Below are positions 34,923-43,905 of a stretch of 64,000 nucleotides of DNA, one piece after another. The stretch is taken from NCBI RefSeq assembly GCF_013327855.1, contig NZ_JABUMX010000002.1:868001-932000 (forward strand), in the 5' to 3' direction. The stretch's first letter is position 1. Every line of letters begins with the position of its first letter. The translations under genes were made by a program, and so were the position numbers. This DNA comes from Phyllobacterium pellucidum. GTDB taxonomy: Bacteria; Pseudomonadota; Alphaproteobacteria; Rhizobiales; Rhizobiaceae. The notes beneath the pieces are model-generated. The model was not told the origin of the DNA. It was given only the letters and a program-made list of their open reading frames with translations, and made no database searches.

Positions 34923-35624
34923 TCAGGCGATTTCGCGCAGTTCGGTCGAGTCCGGCTCGCGCAGCACATAGCCGCGGCCCCATACGGTTTCGATGTAATT
35001 CACACCGTCGGAAGCCGAGTCGAGCTTCTTGCGCAGCTTGCAAATAAATACGTCGATGATCTTGAGTTCAGGCTCGTCCATGCCGCCATAGAGGTGGTTG
35101 AGGAACATTTCCTTGGTCAGCGTCGTGCCCTTGCGCAGCGAGAGCAGTTCCAGCATCTGGTATTCCTTGCCGGTCAGATGCACGCGCTGTCCGCTGACTT
35201 CCACCGTCTTGGCATCGAGATTGACGATGAGATCGCCCGTTGTGATGACCGACTGGGCGTGACCCTTCGAGCGGCGAACAATCGCATGGATGCGGGCGAC
35301 GAGTTCATCCTTGTGGAAGGGCTTCGTCATATAGTCGTCGGCGCCGAAACCGAGGCCGCGAACCTTGTCCTCGATGCCGGCCATGCCGGAGAGGATAAGG
35401 ATCGGGGTCTTCACCTTGGACAGGCGAAGCGTCCGTAGCACTTCGTAGCCGGACATGTCCGGCAGATTCAGGTCGAGAAGGATGATATCATAGTCGTAGA
35501 GCTTGCCGAGATCGACACCCTCCTCGCCCAGATCAGTCGTATAAACATTGAAGCTTTCCGACTTGAGCATCAGTTCGATGCTCTGGGCCGTTGCACTATC
35601 GTCTTCGATTAAAAGAACCCGCAT
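34923..35624 (-). CDS. ctrA: Cell cycle response regulator CtrA
   Basis: A 233-residue OmpR-family master regulator of the alphaproteobacterial cell cycle. The receiver is residues 1-120 with [20 protein letters not shown], phosphoacceptor Asp51 ([13 protein letters not shown]) and KPF lysine. The winged-helix DNA-binding domain covers about 125-225 ([35 protein letters not shown]). CtrA binds TTAA-N7-TTAA and controls division, envelope and flagellar genes. The ATG at 35624 follows AGGGGAATGAT. Its upstream region is unusually rich in GANTC, which fits methylation-controlled transcription. Confidence 0.98.
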   Translation of the reverse strand: MRVLLIEDDSATAQSIELMLKSESFNVYTTDLGEEGVDLGKLYDYDIILLDLNLPDMSGYEVLRTLRLSKVKTPILILSGMAGIEDKVRGLGFGADDYMTKPFHKDELVARIHAIVRRSKGHAQSVITTGDLIVNLDAKTVEVSGQRVHLTGKEYQMLELLSLRKGTTLTKEMFLNHLYGGMDEPELKIIDVFICKLRKKLDSASDGVNYIETVWGRGYVLREPDSTELREIA

Positions 35625-36101
35625 ATCATTCCCCTTTTCCCGCCGCTGAAATGGGTTGCCGTGCAATCCCGAAGCCAGGTCGCGAACAAGCCGTTTCCAT
35701 AACGTTAAGATTGCCACCGAATGGTTAACAAAATCTGATTCCGCTTTGCAAGTGCCCTCGACTCTTAATTTAGAGATCGCAGGCACCGCATTGATTCATA
35801 AGGTCAACTCGCCTGCCAAAAACCATTAGATGGTGCTTCAGGTTCAAAGGCTAAGCGATTCATTCGACTCAATAAAATCTCTGCCTAGAAACTTCAGGAT
35901 TCGATTTACCGAGCTTTAAGTCTTAAGGCGTATGATTAATGCTGAACGTAAAGGAAAGGTTACCAGACGGGGCCGCCTTTAAGTTTTTGTTTCATTTTCC
36001 CGAGGTGATTCGGGTGGAATACCGGCTGGATGGACCGCCGCCTCGCATTTGGCGGCTTACTCGTACCGGCCTGAGAGTATGGCGTTGAGGGGGTAGTGAG
36101 C
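35625..36101. promoter_or_regulatory. ctrA-fliJ divergent regulatory region, GANTC cluster
   Basis: About 477 bp without a gene between ctrA and the FliJ-like gene, AT-richer than its flanks. Seven GANTC sites start at 35737, 35760, 35793, 35857, 35866, 35898 and 36007; about one would be expected by chance over that span. Several TTAA half-sites occur (for example near 35705, 35722, 35916, 35922 and 35935), but none pair at the exact 7-bp CtrA spacing. The region probably holds more than one ctrA promoter. Confidence 0.65.
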
Positions 36102-36485
36102 ATGAAGTCGCATGAGGGTTTGGTTCGGCTGAAACTCTTTCAGGTCAAGGAAAAGCGCCGCCAGCTCGGTCAACTCGATCTGATGATGGGCGAATTCGAA
36201 CGCATGGCCGCTGAACTGGACGCCCAGATCCTTTCAGAGGAAAAGAAGGCCGGCATCACCGACACGACGCACTTTGCCTATCCCACGTTCGCAAAGGCCG
36301 CGCGCCAGCGCCGCGACAATCTTTTCGACTCGATCCGTGACCTGAAGGCGCAAAAGGACGAGGCGGAAGCCGCCCTTGCCGAATCGGAAGCCGAACTTGC
36401 CAAGGCCGAGGCGCTTGAGCAGCGTGACGGCAAGCCGCGCGAGGAAGAGATCCCCCTGACCGACAAGCGCGCCATGATTGGCTGA
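36102..36485 (+). CDS. fliJ: FliJ-like flagellar export chaperone
   Basis: A 127-residue, almost wholly coiled-coil protein: SHEGLVRLKLFQVKEKRRQL at the start, then ERMAAELDAQI and a long helical second half (DLKAQKDEAEAALAESEAEL). This pattern and the position divergent from ctrA match the rhizobial FliJ-type protein, a soluble component of the flagellar export ATPase. No other flagellar gene is in the window. ATG 36102 is preferred, with GAGGGGG upstream; GTG 36096 is in frame. Confidence 0.78.
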   Translation: MKSHEGLVRLKLFQVKEKRRQLGQLDLMMGEFERMAAELDAQILSEEKKAGITDTTHFAYPTFAKAARQRRDNLFDSIRDLKAQKDEAEAALAESEAELAKAEALEQRDGKPREEEIPLTDKRAMIG

Positions 36486-36497
36486 CGGACTGTCGCC

Positions 36498-36794
36498 CTA
36501 TCGCTGCTGGATTACGTCCGACCATTCGCTGTGACGCAGCGATTGCGCCCGCATGAACGGGCAAAGCGGAATTATCTTCCAGCCACCCGCTCGCGCATCT
36601 TCCACCGCATTCAGGGCGAGCGCCTGGCCGACGCCCTGCCCCCGAAGCGCGTCAGGCACCGCGGTGTGGTCGATGATGATGAGATGGGGGCTTGCGCGCG
36701 AGAAGGTCATCTCGGCTTCATGGCCGGATACAACAGCCACATAGCGTCCGCCCTTGCCCGTTTCCTGCTTTTCGATACTGATCTGACCACTCAT
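36498..36794 (-). CDS. GNAT family N-acetyltransferase, small YjdJ-like type
   Basis: A 98-residue single-domain acetyltransferase of the minimal GNAT kind. The acetyl-CoA loop is DALRGQGVGQALALNAVEDA, followed by WKIIPLCPFMRAQ, which is the usual C-terminus of this group. Substrate unknown. The start at ATG 36794 gives the standard length; a longer frame reaches 36854. It follows prc by 63 bp on the same strand and may be co-transcribed. Confidence 0.85.
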   Translation of the reverse strand: MSGQISIEKQETGKGGRYVAVVSGHEAEMTFSRASPHLIIIDHTAVPDALRGQGVGQALALNAVEDARAGGWKIIPLCPFMRAQSLRHSEWSDVIQQR

Positions 36795-36857
36795 TGTTAC
36801 ACCATCGTTATTGCGACTCGCGGTACCCGATGCCGGGTGCCCATCAACTGCCATTGA

Positions 36858-38978
36858 TCAATTGTTTTTCGCCGACGTGACTTTGCCGAGGTCGGATGCA
36901 TCGCTGAGAATGTGCACCGTCTCGTCGAGAAGCACGTCTTTTGCATCCTTCAGCGCTTTTTCGCTCGCAATATCCGCACTCATGCTGCGCTCGTCGGCCT
37001 GCAGACCATCCTCTTGAAATACAAGATCTGTGGTCGACGCTGAGTCCTTGCCATCGGCTGCTTCACGGGCCTTCAGGCGGCCAATCTGGCGATCCCTTTC
37101 GGCACGTCGCTCGGTTTCATTGAGGGATATGACCCGCTTGTCACGCAAGTCCTTGAGCTCGTTCACGTCTTCGACGAGTCTCTTGAGATCCCTGTCTTCC
37201 TTGGCACGCGCGTCGTGGCGGCTTTGAAGTTCCGGCAAGATCGGCTTGATATCCCCGAGCGGCTTGTACTTGGCAGGTTTGATCTGCAACCATGGCAACG
37301 CGTTGTCGTAACTCGACTCCCCGAGCGTCTCCTCGTCCGAAAACCCGGGCAGGATGATATCCGGCGTCACGCCGCGCAGCTGGGTAGTCCCGCCATTAAT
37401 GCGGAAGAACTGCGCGACCGTCATCTTCAATTCGCCGAATTCCGGCTTTGGATTGCGCGCTTGCTCATCGAGGTCGACCACAGTTTGCACGGTGCCCTTG
37501 CCGAAGCTTGGTTCGCCGATAACAAGCCCTCGGCCATAGTCCTGTATTGCCGCGGCAAAAATCTCGGAAGCCGAGGCCGATCCGCGATTGATAAGGACTG
37601 CAAGCGGCCCAGTCCATTTCGCCTGGCCACGATCATTGCCATCGACCTTGATGTCGCCCTCGCCATTGCGCTGTTGCAGGACGGGTCCCTTGCCAACAAA
37701 CAGGCCGGTCAGTTCGATCGCCTGAGGCAAGGAGCCCCCGCCATTGTTGCGCAAGTCGATAACGACGCCGTCAACCTTTTCGTCTTCGAGTTCCGCCAAC
37801 AGCTTGGCAACATCGCGGCTCGCGCTGCGATAGTTCTTGTCACCCCGTCGCCGTCCCTCGAAGTCGTCATAGAATGTGGGCAAATCGATAACGCCGATTT
37901 TGCGCGTGAGATCACCATTCTTCACGATCCTGATGCTTTTCTTGGCGGCCTGTTTTTCCAGGCTGATGTTATCGCGCACCAGAGTAATGAGCCGGTGCTT
38001 GCCGTCGGGGCCCGCGTCGGATGGCATGATATCCAGCCGTACGACCGTATCCTTTTCTCCGCGTATGAGCTTTACCACCTCGTTCAATCGAGTGCCGACG
38101 ACGTCCACCATTGGACCGTCCTTGCCTTGTGCCACCCCGACAATTCTGTCGCCCGCATTAAGCTGGCCTGAGAGTTGGGCAGGTCCGCCGGCCACCAGTT
38201 CCCGTATGGTCGTATACTCATCGCGCTCCTGAAGAACGGCGCCGATGCCGACGAGCGAGAGTTTCATTGAAATGTCGAACTCCGAAGCGGCGGCAACGCC
38301 AAAATAGTCGGTATGGGGTTCGACGGCATTGGTATAGGCGGTCATGAACGTCTGAAATACATCGTCGCTCTTGTATTTATAGGCGCGGGCCTGCGAGTTC
38401 TCATAACGCTTGCCGAGTGTCTCGCGTATCTTTGCATCGGACGTACCGGCCAATTTCAGGCGCAGCCAGTCGTTCTTGACGCGCTTGCGCCATATATCCT
38501 GGCTTTCCGCTTCGGTTTTCGGCCAAGGCTCCTTGTCCCGTCGGATCGTAAAGTCTTCTTTTTGGTTGAAATCGAACCCATCCTTGAGAAGTCCGCGTGC
38601 GTAACTCATACGCTCCACGAAGCGCTGGTCATAAACGTTGAACATCCCAAACGGGATAGTGAGATCTTCGGCATAGATGGCATCGTCCAGTTTGTCCTTG
38701 CTGGCCATGAACGTGTCGATATCGGACTGAAGGAAAAAGGATCGGTCCGGGTCCAGCAATTCTATGTATCGATCGGTGATTTTCGCCGACAAAGCGTCGT
38801 CCAGCGGCACTTTCTTGTAGTGATAATAGGTCAATACCTGCGCACTCAAATGCGCAGCCTTGCCTTGATCCTCCTCAGGCGCGAGCACCGGAGGTGAGGC
38901 GGTTTCCAACGCCTGAGCAGAGGAAACGACCGTCAGGAAAGCAAGCAACAAGCCAAATCTGGTACGCATAAGGTGCAC
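36858..38978 (-). CDS. prc: Carboxy-terminal processing protease Prc (tail-specific protease, S41)
   Basis: A 706-residue periplasmic serine protease with a signal peptide of about 23 residues (ending AQALE). After an N-terminal domain (DPDRSFFLQSDIDTF) comes a PDZ domain near residues 240-330 (LVGIGAVLQERDEYTTIREL) and the S41 core: DLRNNGGGSLPQAIELTG, the catalytic serine in NRGSASASEIF and the lysine in GEPSFGKGTVQ. The C-terminal DUF3340-type extension marks it as the Prc/Tsp long form, not CtpA. Prc trims periplasmic proteins and peptidoglycan hydrolases. An alternative ATG is three codons downstream. Confidence 0.94.
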   Translation of the reverse strand: MHLMRTRFGLLLAFLTVVSSAQALETASPPVLAPEEDQGKAAHLSAQVLTYYHYKKVPLDDALSAKITDRYIELLDPDRSFFLQSDIDTFMASKDKLDDAIYAEDLTIPFGMFNVYDQRFVERMSYARGLLKDGFDFNQKEDFTIRRDKEPWPKTEAESQDIWRKRVKNDWLRLKLAGTSDAKIRETLGKRYENSQARAYKYKSDDVFQTFMTAYTNAVEPHTDYFGVAAASEFDISMKLSLVGIGAVLQERDEYTTIRELVAGGPAQLSGQLNAGDRIVGVAQGKDGPMVDVVGTRLNEVVKLIRGEKDTVVRLDIMPSDAGPDGKHRLITLVRDNISLEKQAAKKSIRIVKNGDLTRKIGVIDLPTFYDDFEGRRRGDKNYRSASRDVAKLLAELEDEKVDGVVIDLRNNGGGSLPQAIELTGLFVGKGPVLQQRNGEGDIKVDGNDRGQAKWTGPLAVLINRGSASASEIFAAAIQDYGRGLVIGEPSFGKGTVQTVVDLDEQARNPKPEFGELKMTVAQFFRINGGTTQLRGVTPDIILPGFSDEETLGESSYDNALPWLQIKPAKYKPLGDIKPILPELQSRHDARAKEDRDLKRLVEDVNELKDLRDKRVISLNETERRAERDRQIGRLKAREAADGKDSASTTDLVFQEDGLQADERSMSADIASEKALKDAKDVLLDETVHILSDASDLGKVTSAKNN

Positions 38979-39253
38979 GAATCCAATGCTCTGTGTGGAT
39001 TAAACCATCAAATATTACCGCCGGCGGACTGCCGGCCGCATCTAAACTTACTATGGCGATCCATCATGTGAAGCGTCAATCGGTAACAAGTGAATGTGAT
39101 CCAGTCTCTCTAGTGCAAATCTTGTTTAAATTGAGCCGATCCTGCATCGCGAAGGGCAAACTCTTGCCGTGGGCGCAAATTGTCTTCGCCGTCCTTGACG
39201 GGCGCCATGCATTTCCTTCATGCATGGGCTGTCAGCCTCGGTCGGATATCAGC

Positions 39254-39715
39254 ATGTCGACAAGATTTATCATTCCGATCCTGCTTTTCATCGCGACATT
39301 CACCCTCGCATTGGGGCTGACCATGCCGCTGATGAATGTGAGCAAGCTCTATTTCTTCGACGAAAGCCCGTCGCTTCTCGATATCATCGGCTCGCTGTGG
39401 CGCAGCGGCGACTGGTTCCTCGCACTCACCGTCCTTCTCTTTTCGGTTGTCCTGCCGGTCGTAAAGCTCGGCGTCGCGCAGATGGCGGCGGCGCAGGTAC
39501 CGGCCGCGTCCCGGGCCCTTCATCGCTGGGTCGGGCTATTGTCTAAGTGGTCGATGCTCGACGTGCTTCTGGTCGCCCTCGTGATTTTCGGCGCCAAGAC
39601 CAGCGGGCTTGCTACTGCGATCGCACAGCCGGGCCTCTGGTTCTTCACCGCCTCGGCAATACTTTCGGCGGTCGCGGCCCACCTTATCGTTGCCAGGGAA
39701 AAGCAGGCAGATTAA
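39254..39715 (+). CDS. Paraquat-inducible protein A family membrane protein, single domain
   Basis: A 153-residue inner-membrane protein with four hydrophobic segments (IPILLFIATFTLALGLTMPL, FLALTVLLFSVVLPVVKLGV, LDVLLVALVIFGA and the last near residue 130). The SLLDIIGSLWRSGDWFLA and KWSMLDVLLVALVI stretches are PqiA hallmarks. E. coli PqiA has two such halves (417 residues); this is one. PqiA-type proteins act with MCE-domain lipid carriers, none of which is nearby. ATG 39254 gives the expected membrane topology; the frame is open further upstream. Confidence 0.85.
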   Translation: MSTRFIIPILLFIATFTLALGLTMPLMNVSKLYFFDESPSLLDIIGSLWRSGDWFLALTVLLFSVVLPVVKLGVAQMAAAQVPAASRALHRWVGLLSKWSMLDVLLVALVIFGAKTSGLATAIAQPGLWFFTASAILSAVAAHLIVAREKQAD

Positions 39716-39739
39716 TCGCGGCATGGCCAAATGGAAAAA

Positions 39740-39759
39740 GGCTGGTCTTGCGACCAGCC
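39740..39759 (-). terminator. Terminator between pqiA-like gene and sciP, bidirectional
   Basis: GGCTGGTC, TTGC loop, GACCAGCC. Read on the minus strand it is followed by TTTTT, so it terminates sciP; it lies between two convergent genes. Confidence 0.75.
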
Positions 39760-39784
39760 TCTCCCAACTTTCTTGCACCATCAT

Positions 39785-40060
39785 CTAATGACGATATTGC
39801 TGTATCCGGGTTGTTCTAAGGCCAGCCAGCCCGTGATCGGAGATCGAGGACTGCCAGGACAGGAACTCCTCCACCGTCAAAGTGTAGCGCTGGCATGCTT
39901 CCTCAAGACTAAGAAGACCACCGCGCACAGCGGCAACCACCTCAGCCTTGCGGCGAATGACCCAACGCCGCGTATTCGCGGGTGGAAGATCGGCGATGGT
40001 CAGTGGACTGCCATCCGGGCCGATAACATATTTTACTCTCGGTCGAACAAGATCGGTCAT
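39785..40060 (-). CDS. sciP: SciP (DUF1153) CtrA-inhibitory protein
   Basis: A 91-residue DNA-binding protein with a helix-turn-helix. MTDLVRPRVKYVIGPDGSPL, the stretch RRWVIRRKAEVVAAVRGGLL and SLEEACQRYTLTVEEFLSW are the DUF1153/SciP hallmarks. In Caulobacter SciP binds CtrA on DNA and blocks CtrA-activated promoters late in the cycle. The start ATG 40060 matches the Caulobacter length (about 93); a longer frame from 40084 is possible. It sits 4 kb from ctrA. Confidence 0.93.
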   Translation of the reverse strand: MTDLVRPRVKYVIGPDGSPLTIADLPPANTRRWVIRRKAEVVAAVRGGLLSLEEACQRYTLTVEEFLSWQSSISDHGLAGLRTTRIQQYRH

Positions 40061-40361
40061 TGTACTCTCTACACTAAACTTCAAGACCTATCGCAGCAGA
40101 CATTACAGAGAGGGCTTTAATAATTGCCTAAACGCCGAGTCATTGTCTGGTAACCTCGGTTAATGGAGGCATAGGGATTTCATTAAACTTTTGTCCAACT
40201 GCAAATATTTCACCGGGTGCCCGTCGGCTTTGTTCAGAAAACTTTGAACGAGAAAGACTTATCTTGGCGCACTTCCTGTTGGCAGAACCGGTCAATTCAC
40301 CTATATAGAGCCCGACAATAGCGCTGCGCCTTTATGCCGCTGCCAATAACCGGATCCGCTT
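40061..40361. promoter_or_regulatory. sciP-mnmA divergent upstream region with a CtrA-like box and a GANTC site
   Basis: About 300 bp without a gene. TTAA-N7-CTAA at 40117-40131 matches the CtrA consensus TTAA-N7-TTAA with one mismatch, 57-71 bp before the sciP start, and GAGTC at 40137 is a CcrM site. The half nearer mnmA shows no recognisable element. Confidence 0.4.
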
Positions 40362-41552
40362 ATGACCTTGAATAGCCTCGATCTGCCGGGAAAGCCGGAA
40401 GACACCCGTATCGTCGTTGCCATGTCTGGCGGCGTGGATTCTTCTGTCGTCGCGGGCATCCTGAAACGCGAAGGCTATGATGTTGTCGGCGTGACATTGC
40501 AGCTTTACGATCATGGCGCCTCGACCCATCGTGCAGGCTCCTGCTGCGCTGGCCAGGACATCGAGGACGCGCGCCGGGTGTCTGAGCTTCTCGGTATCCC
40601 CCATTACGTGCTCGATTACGAGGCACGTTTCCGCGAAGCTGTGATCGATCCGTTCGCTGCAAGCTATGTCAGCGGCGAAACGCCGATCCCTTGCGTTTCC
40701 TGCAATCAGACTGTCAAGTTCGCCGACCTGTTGCAGACCGCGCGTGACCTCGGGGCCGATGCCCTGGCGACCGGCCATTATATCCGCAGCCACGCCAATG
40801 GTGCCCACCGTGCCCTCTACCGGCCGGTCGATACCGACAAGGACCAGAGCTATTTCCTGTTTGCGACGACGCAGGAACAGATCGACTATCTGCGCTTTCC
40901 GCTCGGCGGCATGACCAAGACCGAAACCCGCGCCATCGCCGAGGAGCTCGGCCTCACCGTCGCCAACAAGCAGGATAGCCAGGACATCTGCTTCGTGCCG
41001 CAGGGCAAATATTCCGACATCATCTCGAAGCTGAAGCCTGAGGCCGCGAACCCGGGCGATATCGTTCACATCGACGGGCGCGTGCTCGGCCGGCACGAGG
41101 GTATCGTCCACTATACGATCGGCCAGCGCCGCGGCATTGGCGTCGCGACGGGCGATCCGCTCTACGTCATCCATCTCGATGCCAGGAATGCGCGGGTTGT
41201 CGTCGGCCCACGCGAGGCCCTGGAAACGCACAAGGTGTTTCTGCGCAACATCAACTGGCTCGGCGATGGCTCGCTTTCGGCAATTCCCGAGGGCGGTGTC
41301 GAAGTCTACGCCAAGGTCCGCTCCACCCGTCCGCCGCGCCCGGCACTCCTGCACCATCGCGACGGCGAGACCTTCGTCGAACTCGTCGATGGCGAAAGCG
41401 GCATTGCTCCCGGCCAGGCCTGCGTGCTCTATTCCGACAACAGCAATACGGCCCGCGTCTATGGCGGCGGCTTCATCGGCCGCTCCGAGCGCGCTCCAAA
41501 GGCCGAAGCCATGCTGAAGCGGCTCGCCCAGCAGGGCCACGCCGCCGCGTGA
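40362..41552 (+). CDS. mnmA: tRNA-specific 2-thiouridylase MnmA
   Basis: A 396-residue enzyme that adds the 2-thio group to uridine 34 of Lys, Glu and Gln tRNAs. The ATP pyrophosphatase P-loop [20 protein letters not shown] is at about residue 22. The catalytic cysteines are in [11 protein letters not shown]'s preceding PCVSCNQ and in [15 protein letters not shown] and the C-terminal [16 protein letters not shown] beta-barrel region are standard for the family. No operon partner. Confidence 0.97.
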   Translation: MTLNSLDLPGKPEDTRIVVAMSGGVDSSVVAGILKREGYDVVGVTLQLYDHGASTHRAGSCCAGQDIEDARRVSELLGIPHYVLDYEARFREAVIDPFAASYVSGETPIPCVSCNQTVKFADLLQTARDLGADALATGHYIRSHANGAHRALYRPVDTDKDQSYFLFATTQEQIDYLRFPLGGMTKTETRAIAEELGLTVANKQDSQDICFVPQGKYSDIISKLKPEAANPGDIVHIDGRVLGRHEGIVHYTIGQRRGIGVATGDPLYVIHLDARNARVVVGPREALETHKVFLRNINWLGDGSLSAIPEGGVEVYAKVRSTRPPRPALLHHRDGETFVELVDGESGIAPGQACVLYSDNSNTARVYGGGFIGRSERAPKAEAMLKRLAQQGHAAA

Positions 41553-41627
41553 GGCGGCTTGCTTGTCTCATGCCTGATGGGTCCTCGGGACATAGCCCGA
41601 GGAGCCATCTCCGGGGTGACTAACCCC

Positions 41628-42752
41628 TCAGGCCTTCTCGTGAAACTCGCGAATGGTACCGATAATACGGTCCTGATCGGCTTCGCTGAGGTAGGGGTGC
41701 ATCGGCAGGCAGAGTATATTCTTTGGCAAGGTCTCCGATACAGGTAGCCCGCCCGGCGCACGCATATAATGCTCATACGCCTTCTGCAAATGCAGCGGCT
41801 TCACGTAGTAAATCACCGAAGGAATGCCATTTGCCTGAAGATGCGCCTTCAAGGCATCGCGTTTTTCCGTCTCGATAGCATACTGTGCCCAGGCCGAGCG
41901 TGAGCCGGCCGGCATATGCGCAACCTTGACGGCGTCCTTCAGCCCATTGGCGTAGCGCTTCGCCACCACCTGACGCGTTTCCATCTCGTCCTCGAGAATG
42001 GCGAGCTTTTCGATGAGCACCGCCGCCTGGATCGTGTCGAGGCGCGAATTGAGCCCGATACGGACATTATCATACTGGGTCTCGCCCTTGCCGTGGAACA
42101 GCACGGACCGCAAAATCTCGGCAAGCGAAGCGTCATTGGTGAACATCGCCCCGCCGTCGCCATAGCATCCGAGCGGCTTGGCCGGGTAGAAGCTCGTTGC
42201 GGCGACATCGCCGAACGCGCCGCACATGGCATTGTCACGTTTGCCGCCGATCGATTGGGCCGCGTCCTCGATAACGAAGAGGCCTTCCTTGGCGGCAATG
42301 GCGGAAAGCGAGGTGTAATCGGCGGCAAGACCGAAAAGGTCGACCGGAATGATCGCCTTGGGCTCGAGGCGCCCTTCGGCGCGCACGGCGGCAATTGCCG
42401 CCTGCAACTGCTCGACATTGATGTTGTAGGTCTCGGGATCGACATCGATGAATACCGGCTCGGCCCCGGCAAGCGCCACGACTTCGGCGGTTGCAGCAAA
42501 GGTGAAACTCGGGACGAACACCGCGTGGCCCGGACCGATGCCCTTCGCCATCAGCGGCATCAGCAGCGCATCGGTGCCGTTGGCGCAGGCGATCACATGT
42601 TCGACGCCGACATATTCGGCGAGACGCTTTTCGAATTCGGCAACTTCAGGCCCGAGGATGTATTTACCCTCGCGAACGACCTTGGCGATCGCCGCGTCGA
42701 GTTTGCCGCTAATCCGTTCACGCTGTGCGCCGAGATCGATGAACTGCATCAT
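41628..42752 (-). CDS. DegT/DnrJ/EryC1/StrS family aminotransferase (nucleotide-sugar aminotransferase)
   Basis: A 374-residue PLP enzyme. MQFIDLGAQRERISGKLDAA and GKYILGPEVAEFEKRLAEYV open the fold; CANGTDALLMPLMA follows, and the PLP lysine lies in TSFYPAKPLGCYGDGG. The best match I know is the WbpE/WlbC group, which makes UDP-GlcNAc(3NH2)A from the 3-keto sugar. The upstream Gfo/Idh/MocA gene would make that keto sugar. ATG codons at 42752 and 42749 are adjacent behind GGAG. Confidence 0.88.
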   Translation of the reverse strand: MMQFIDLGAQRERISGKLDAAIAKVVREGKYILGPEVAEFEKRLAEYVGVEHVIACANGTDALLMPLMAKGIGPGHAVFVPSFTFAATAEVVALAGAEPVFIDVDPETYNINVEQLQAAIAAVRAEGRLEPKAIIPVDLFGLAADYTSLSAIAAKEGLFVIEDAAQSIGGKRDNAMCGAFGDVAATSFYPAKPLGCYGDGGAMFTNDASLAEILRSVLFHGKGETQYDNVRIGLNSRLDTIQAAVLIEKLAILEDEMETRQVVAKRYANGLKDAVKVAHMPAGSRSAWAQYAIETEKRDALKAHLQANGIPSVIYYVKPLHLQKAYEHYMRAPGGLPVSETLPKNILCLPMHPYLSEADQDRIIGTIREFHEKA

Positions 42753-42903
42753 TGCTCCAATATCAAATATGCTCGCGCAATCGCCGCGAGCAACAGTCAA
42801 GGCGATTGTTTAGATGGGCAGCCAGTGGACTGCCAGACGTCGCCATTCAAAGTTTGTGCGGCCTTGTAACAACGCTTTATGCCGAGTGCAATCTTTGCGC
42901 GCG

Positions 42904-43905
42904 TCAACCGTAGGCTGGTGTATCGCGCTTGGGCTCCGTGTGCGCCACGGTGCCGGCTGTCAGGATGCGCAGCACGCGGATTGCTTCCTCGCCATCGGTG
43001 CGCGGCTCCTCTCGCGTTTCGATGCACGATATGAAATTTTGCAGTTCGCGCGTCAGCGGCATGCCCTGTGCGATCTTGACATAGGTCGGCTCTTCCGTGG
43101 TTGATGCCCAGGCGCCATTATCCTGCCAGATCGAGTGCTTGTAGACTGCGAGTTTCTTGTCCCATTGCTCCATGTCATCGAAGACGGCCATGGCCTTGGT
43201 GCCGACGACGGTCAGGCGACGCTCGCGATAGGGATTGAGGCGCGAAGCAAAGAGATGCCCGCGCACATTGTCGGGAAAGCGAAGGTGGAGGTGCGCAAAA
43301 TCACTGAGGTGGTCGAGCACCGCGGCGCCCTCGCCGCGCACTTCGATCGGCTCGGTCCCAGTAATCGCCAGGATCATCGACAAATCATGCGGAGCCAGAT
43401 CCCAGAGCGCATCGTTCTCCGTGTGAAACTTGCCAAGGCCGAGCCGGTGCGAATGGATATATCGCACGTTTCCGAGATGGCCGGCCTTGATCAGGTCGAG
43501 CAGCTTTTCGAAAGCCGGATGAAACCGCAGCACATGGCCGACCATGAAGATGCGGCCATTATCGTGGGCAGCTTTCACCGCAGCTTCGGCGTCGGGGACA
43601 GTCAGCGCGATCGGCTTCTCGACGAGCACGTCCTTGCCGTTGCGAACGGCCTTGATTGCAGCCTGCGCGTGAAACTGCGGCGGCAGCGCCATGACGATCG
43701 CGTCGACGTCCGGATGCGTGTAGATTTCGTCGGCAGCAATATGCAGGACGCCTTGCTCGGCGGCAAAGCCCGCGGCACGATCGCTGTTCTGGTCCGAGAC
43801 GGCATAAAGGGCGCCAAGGCTCTTCAGGGTACGGATATGGTTGCTGCCCCAATAGCCGCAACCAAGCACTGCAATCCGTGGAGCCATCTTTTCAGCCTTC
43901 TTCAT
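42904..43905 (-). CDS. Gfo/Idh/MocA family oxidoreductase, probable UDP-GlcNAcA 3-dehydrogenase
   Basis: A 333-residue NAD-dependent sugar dehydrogenase. The Rossmann motif is IAVLGCGYWGSNHIRTL, and the family signature VLVEKPIALT carries the lysine (EKP). GHVLRFHPAFEKL and DLAPHDLSMILAI contain the catalytic histidine region. The pattern matches the WlbA/WbpB group acting on UDP-N-acetylglucosaminuronate. The start at ATG 43905 precedes MKKAEKMAPRIAV; ATG 43887 is possible. It precedes the DegT-type gene on the same strand after about 150 bp. The acetyltransferase and epimerase of a full pathway are not in the window. Confidence 0.86.
   Translation of the reverse strand: MKKAEKMAPRIAVLGCGYWGSNHIRTLKSLGALYAVSDQNSDRAAGFAAEQGVLHIAADEIYTHPDVDAIVMALPPQFHAQAAIKAVRNGKDVLVEKPIALTVPDAEAAVKAAHDNGRIFMVGHVLRFHPAFEKLLDLIKAGHLGNVRYIHSHRLGLGKFHTENDALWDLAPHDLSMILAITGTEPIEVRGEGAAVLDHLSDFAHLHLRFPDNVRGHLFASRLNPYRERRLTVVGTKAMAVFDDMEQWDKKLAVYKHSIWQDNGAWASTTEEPTYVKIAQGMPLTRELQNFISCIETREEPRTDGEEAIRVLRILTAGTVAHTEPKRDTPAYG

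Noticed and set aside
35912..35938. Group of TTAA sites upstream of ctrA as CtrA boxes
   Set aside because: Spacers are 3 and 9 bp, not the 7 bp of the CtrA site.
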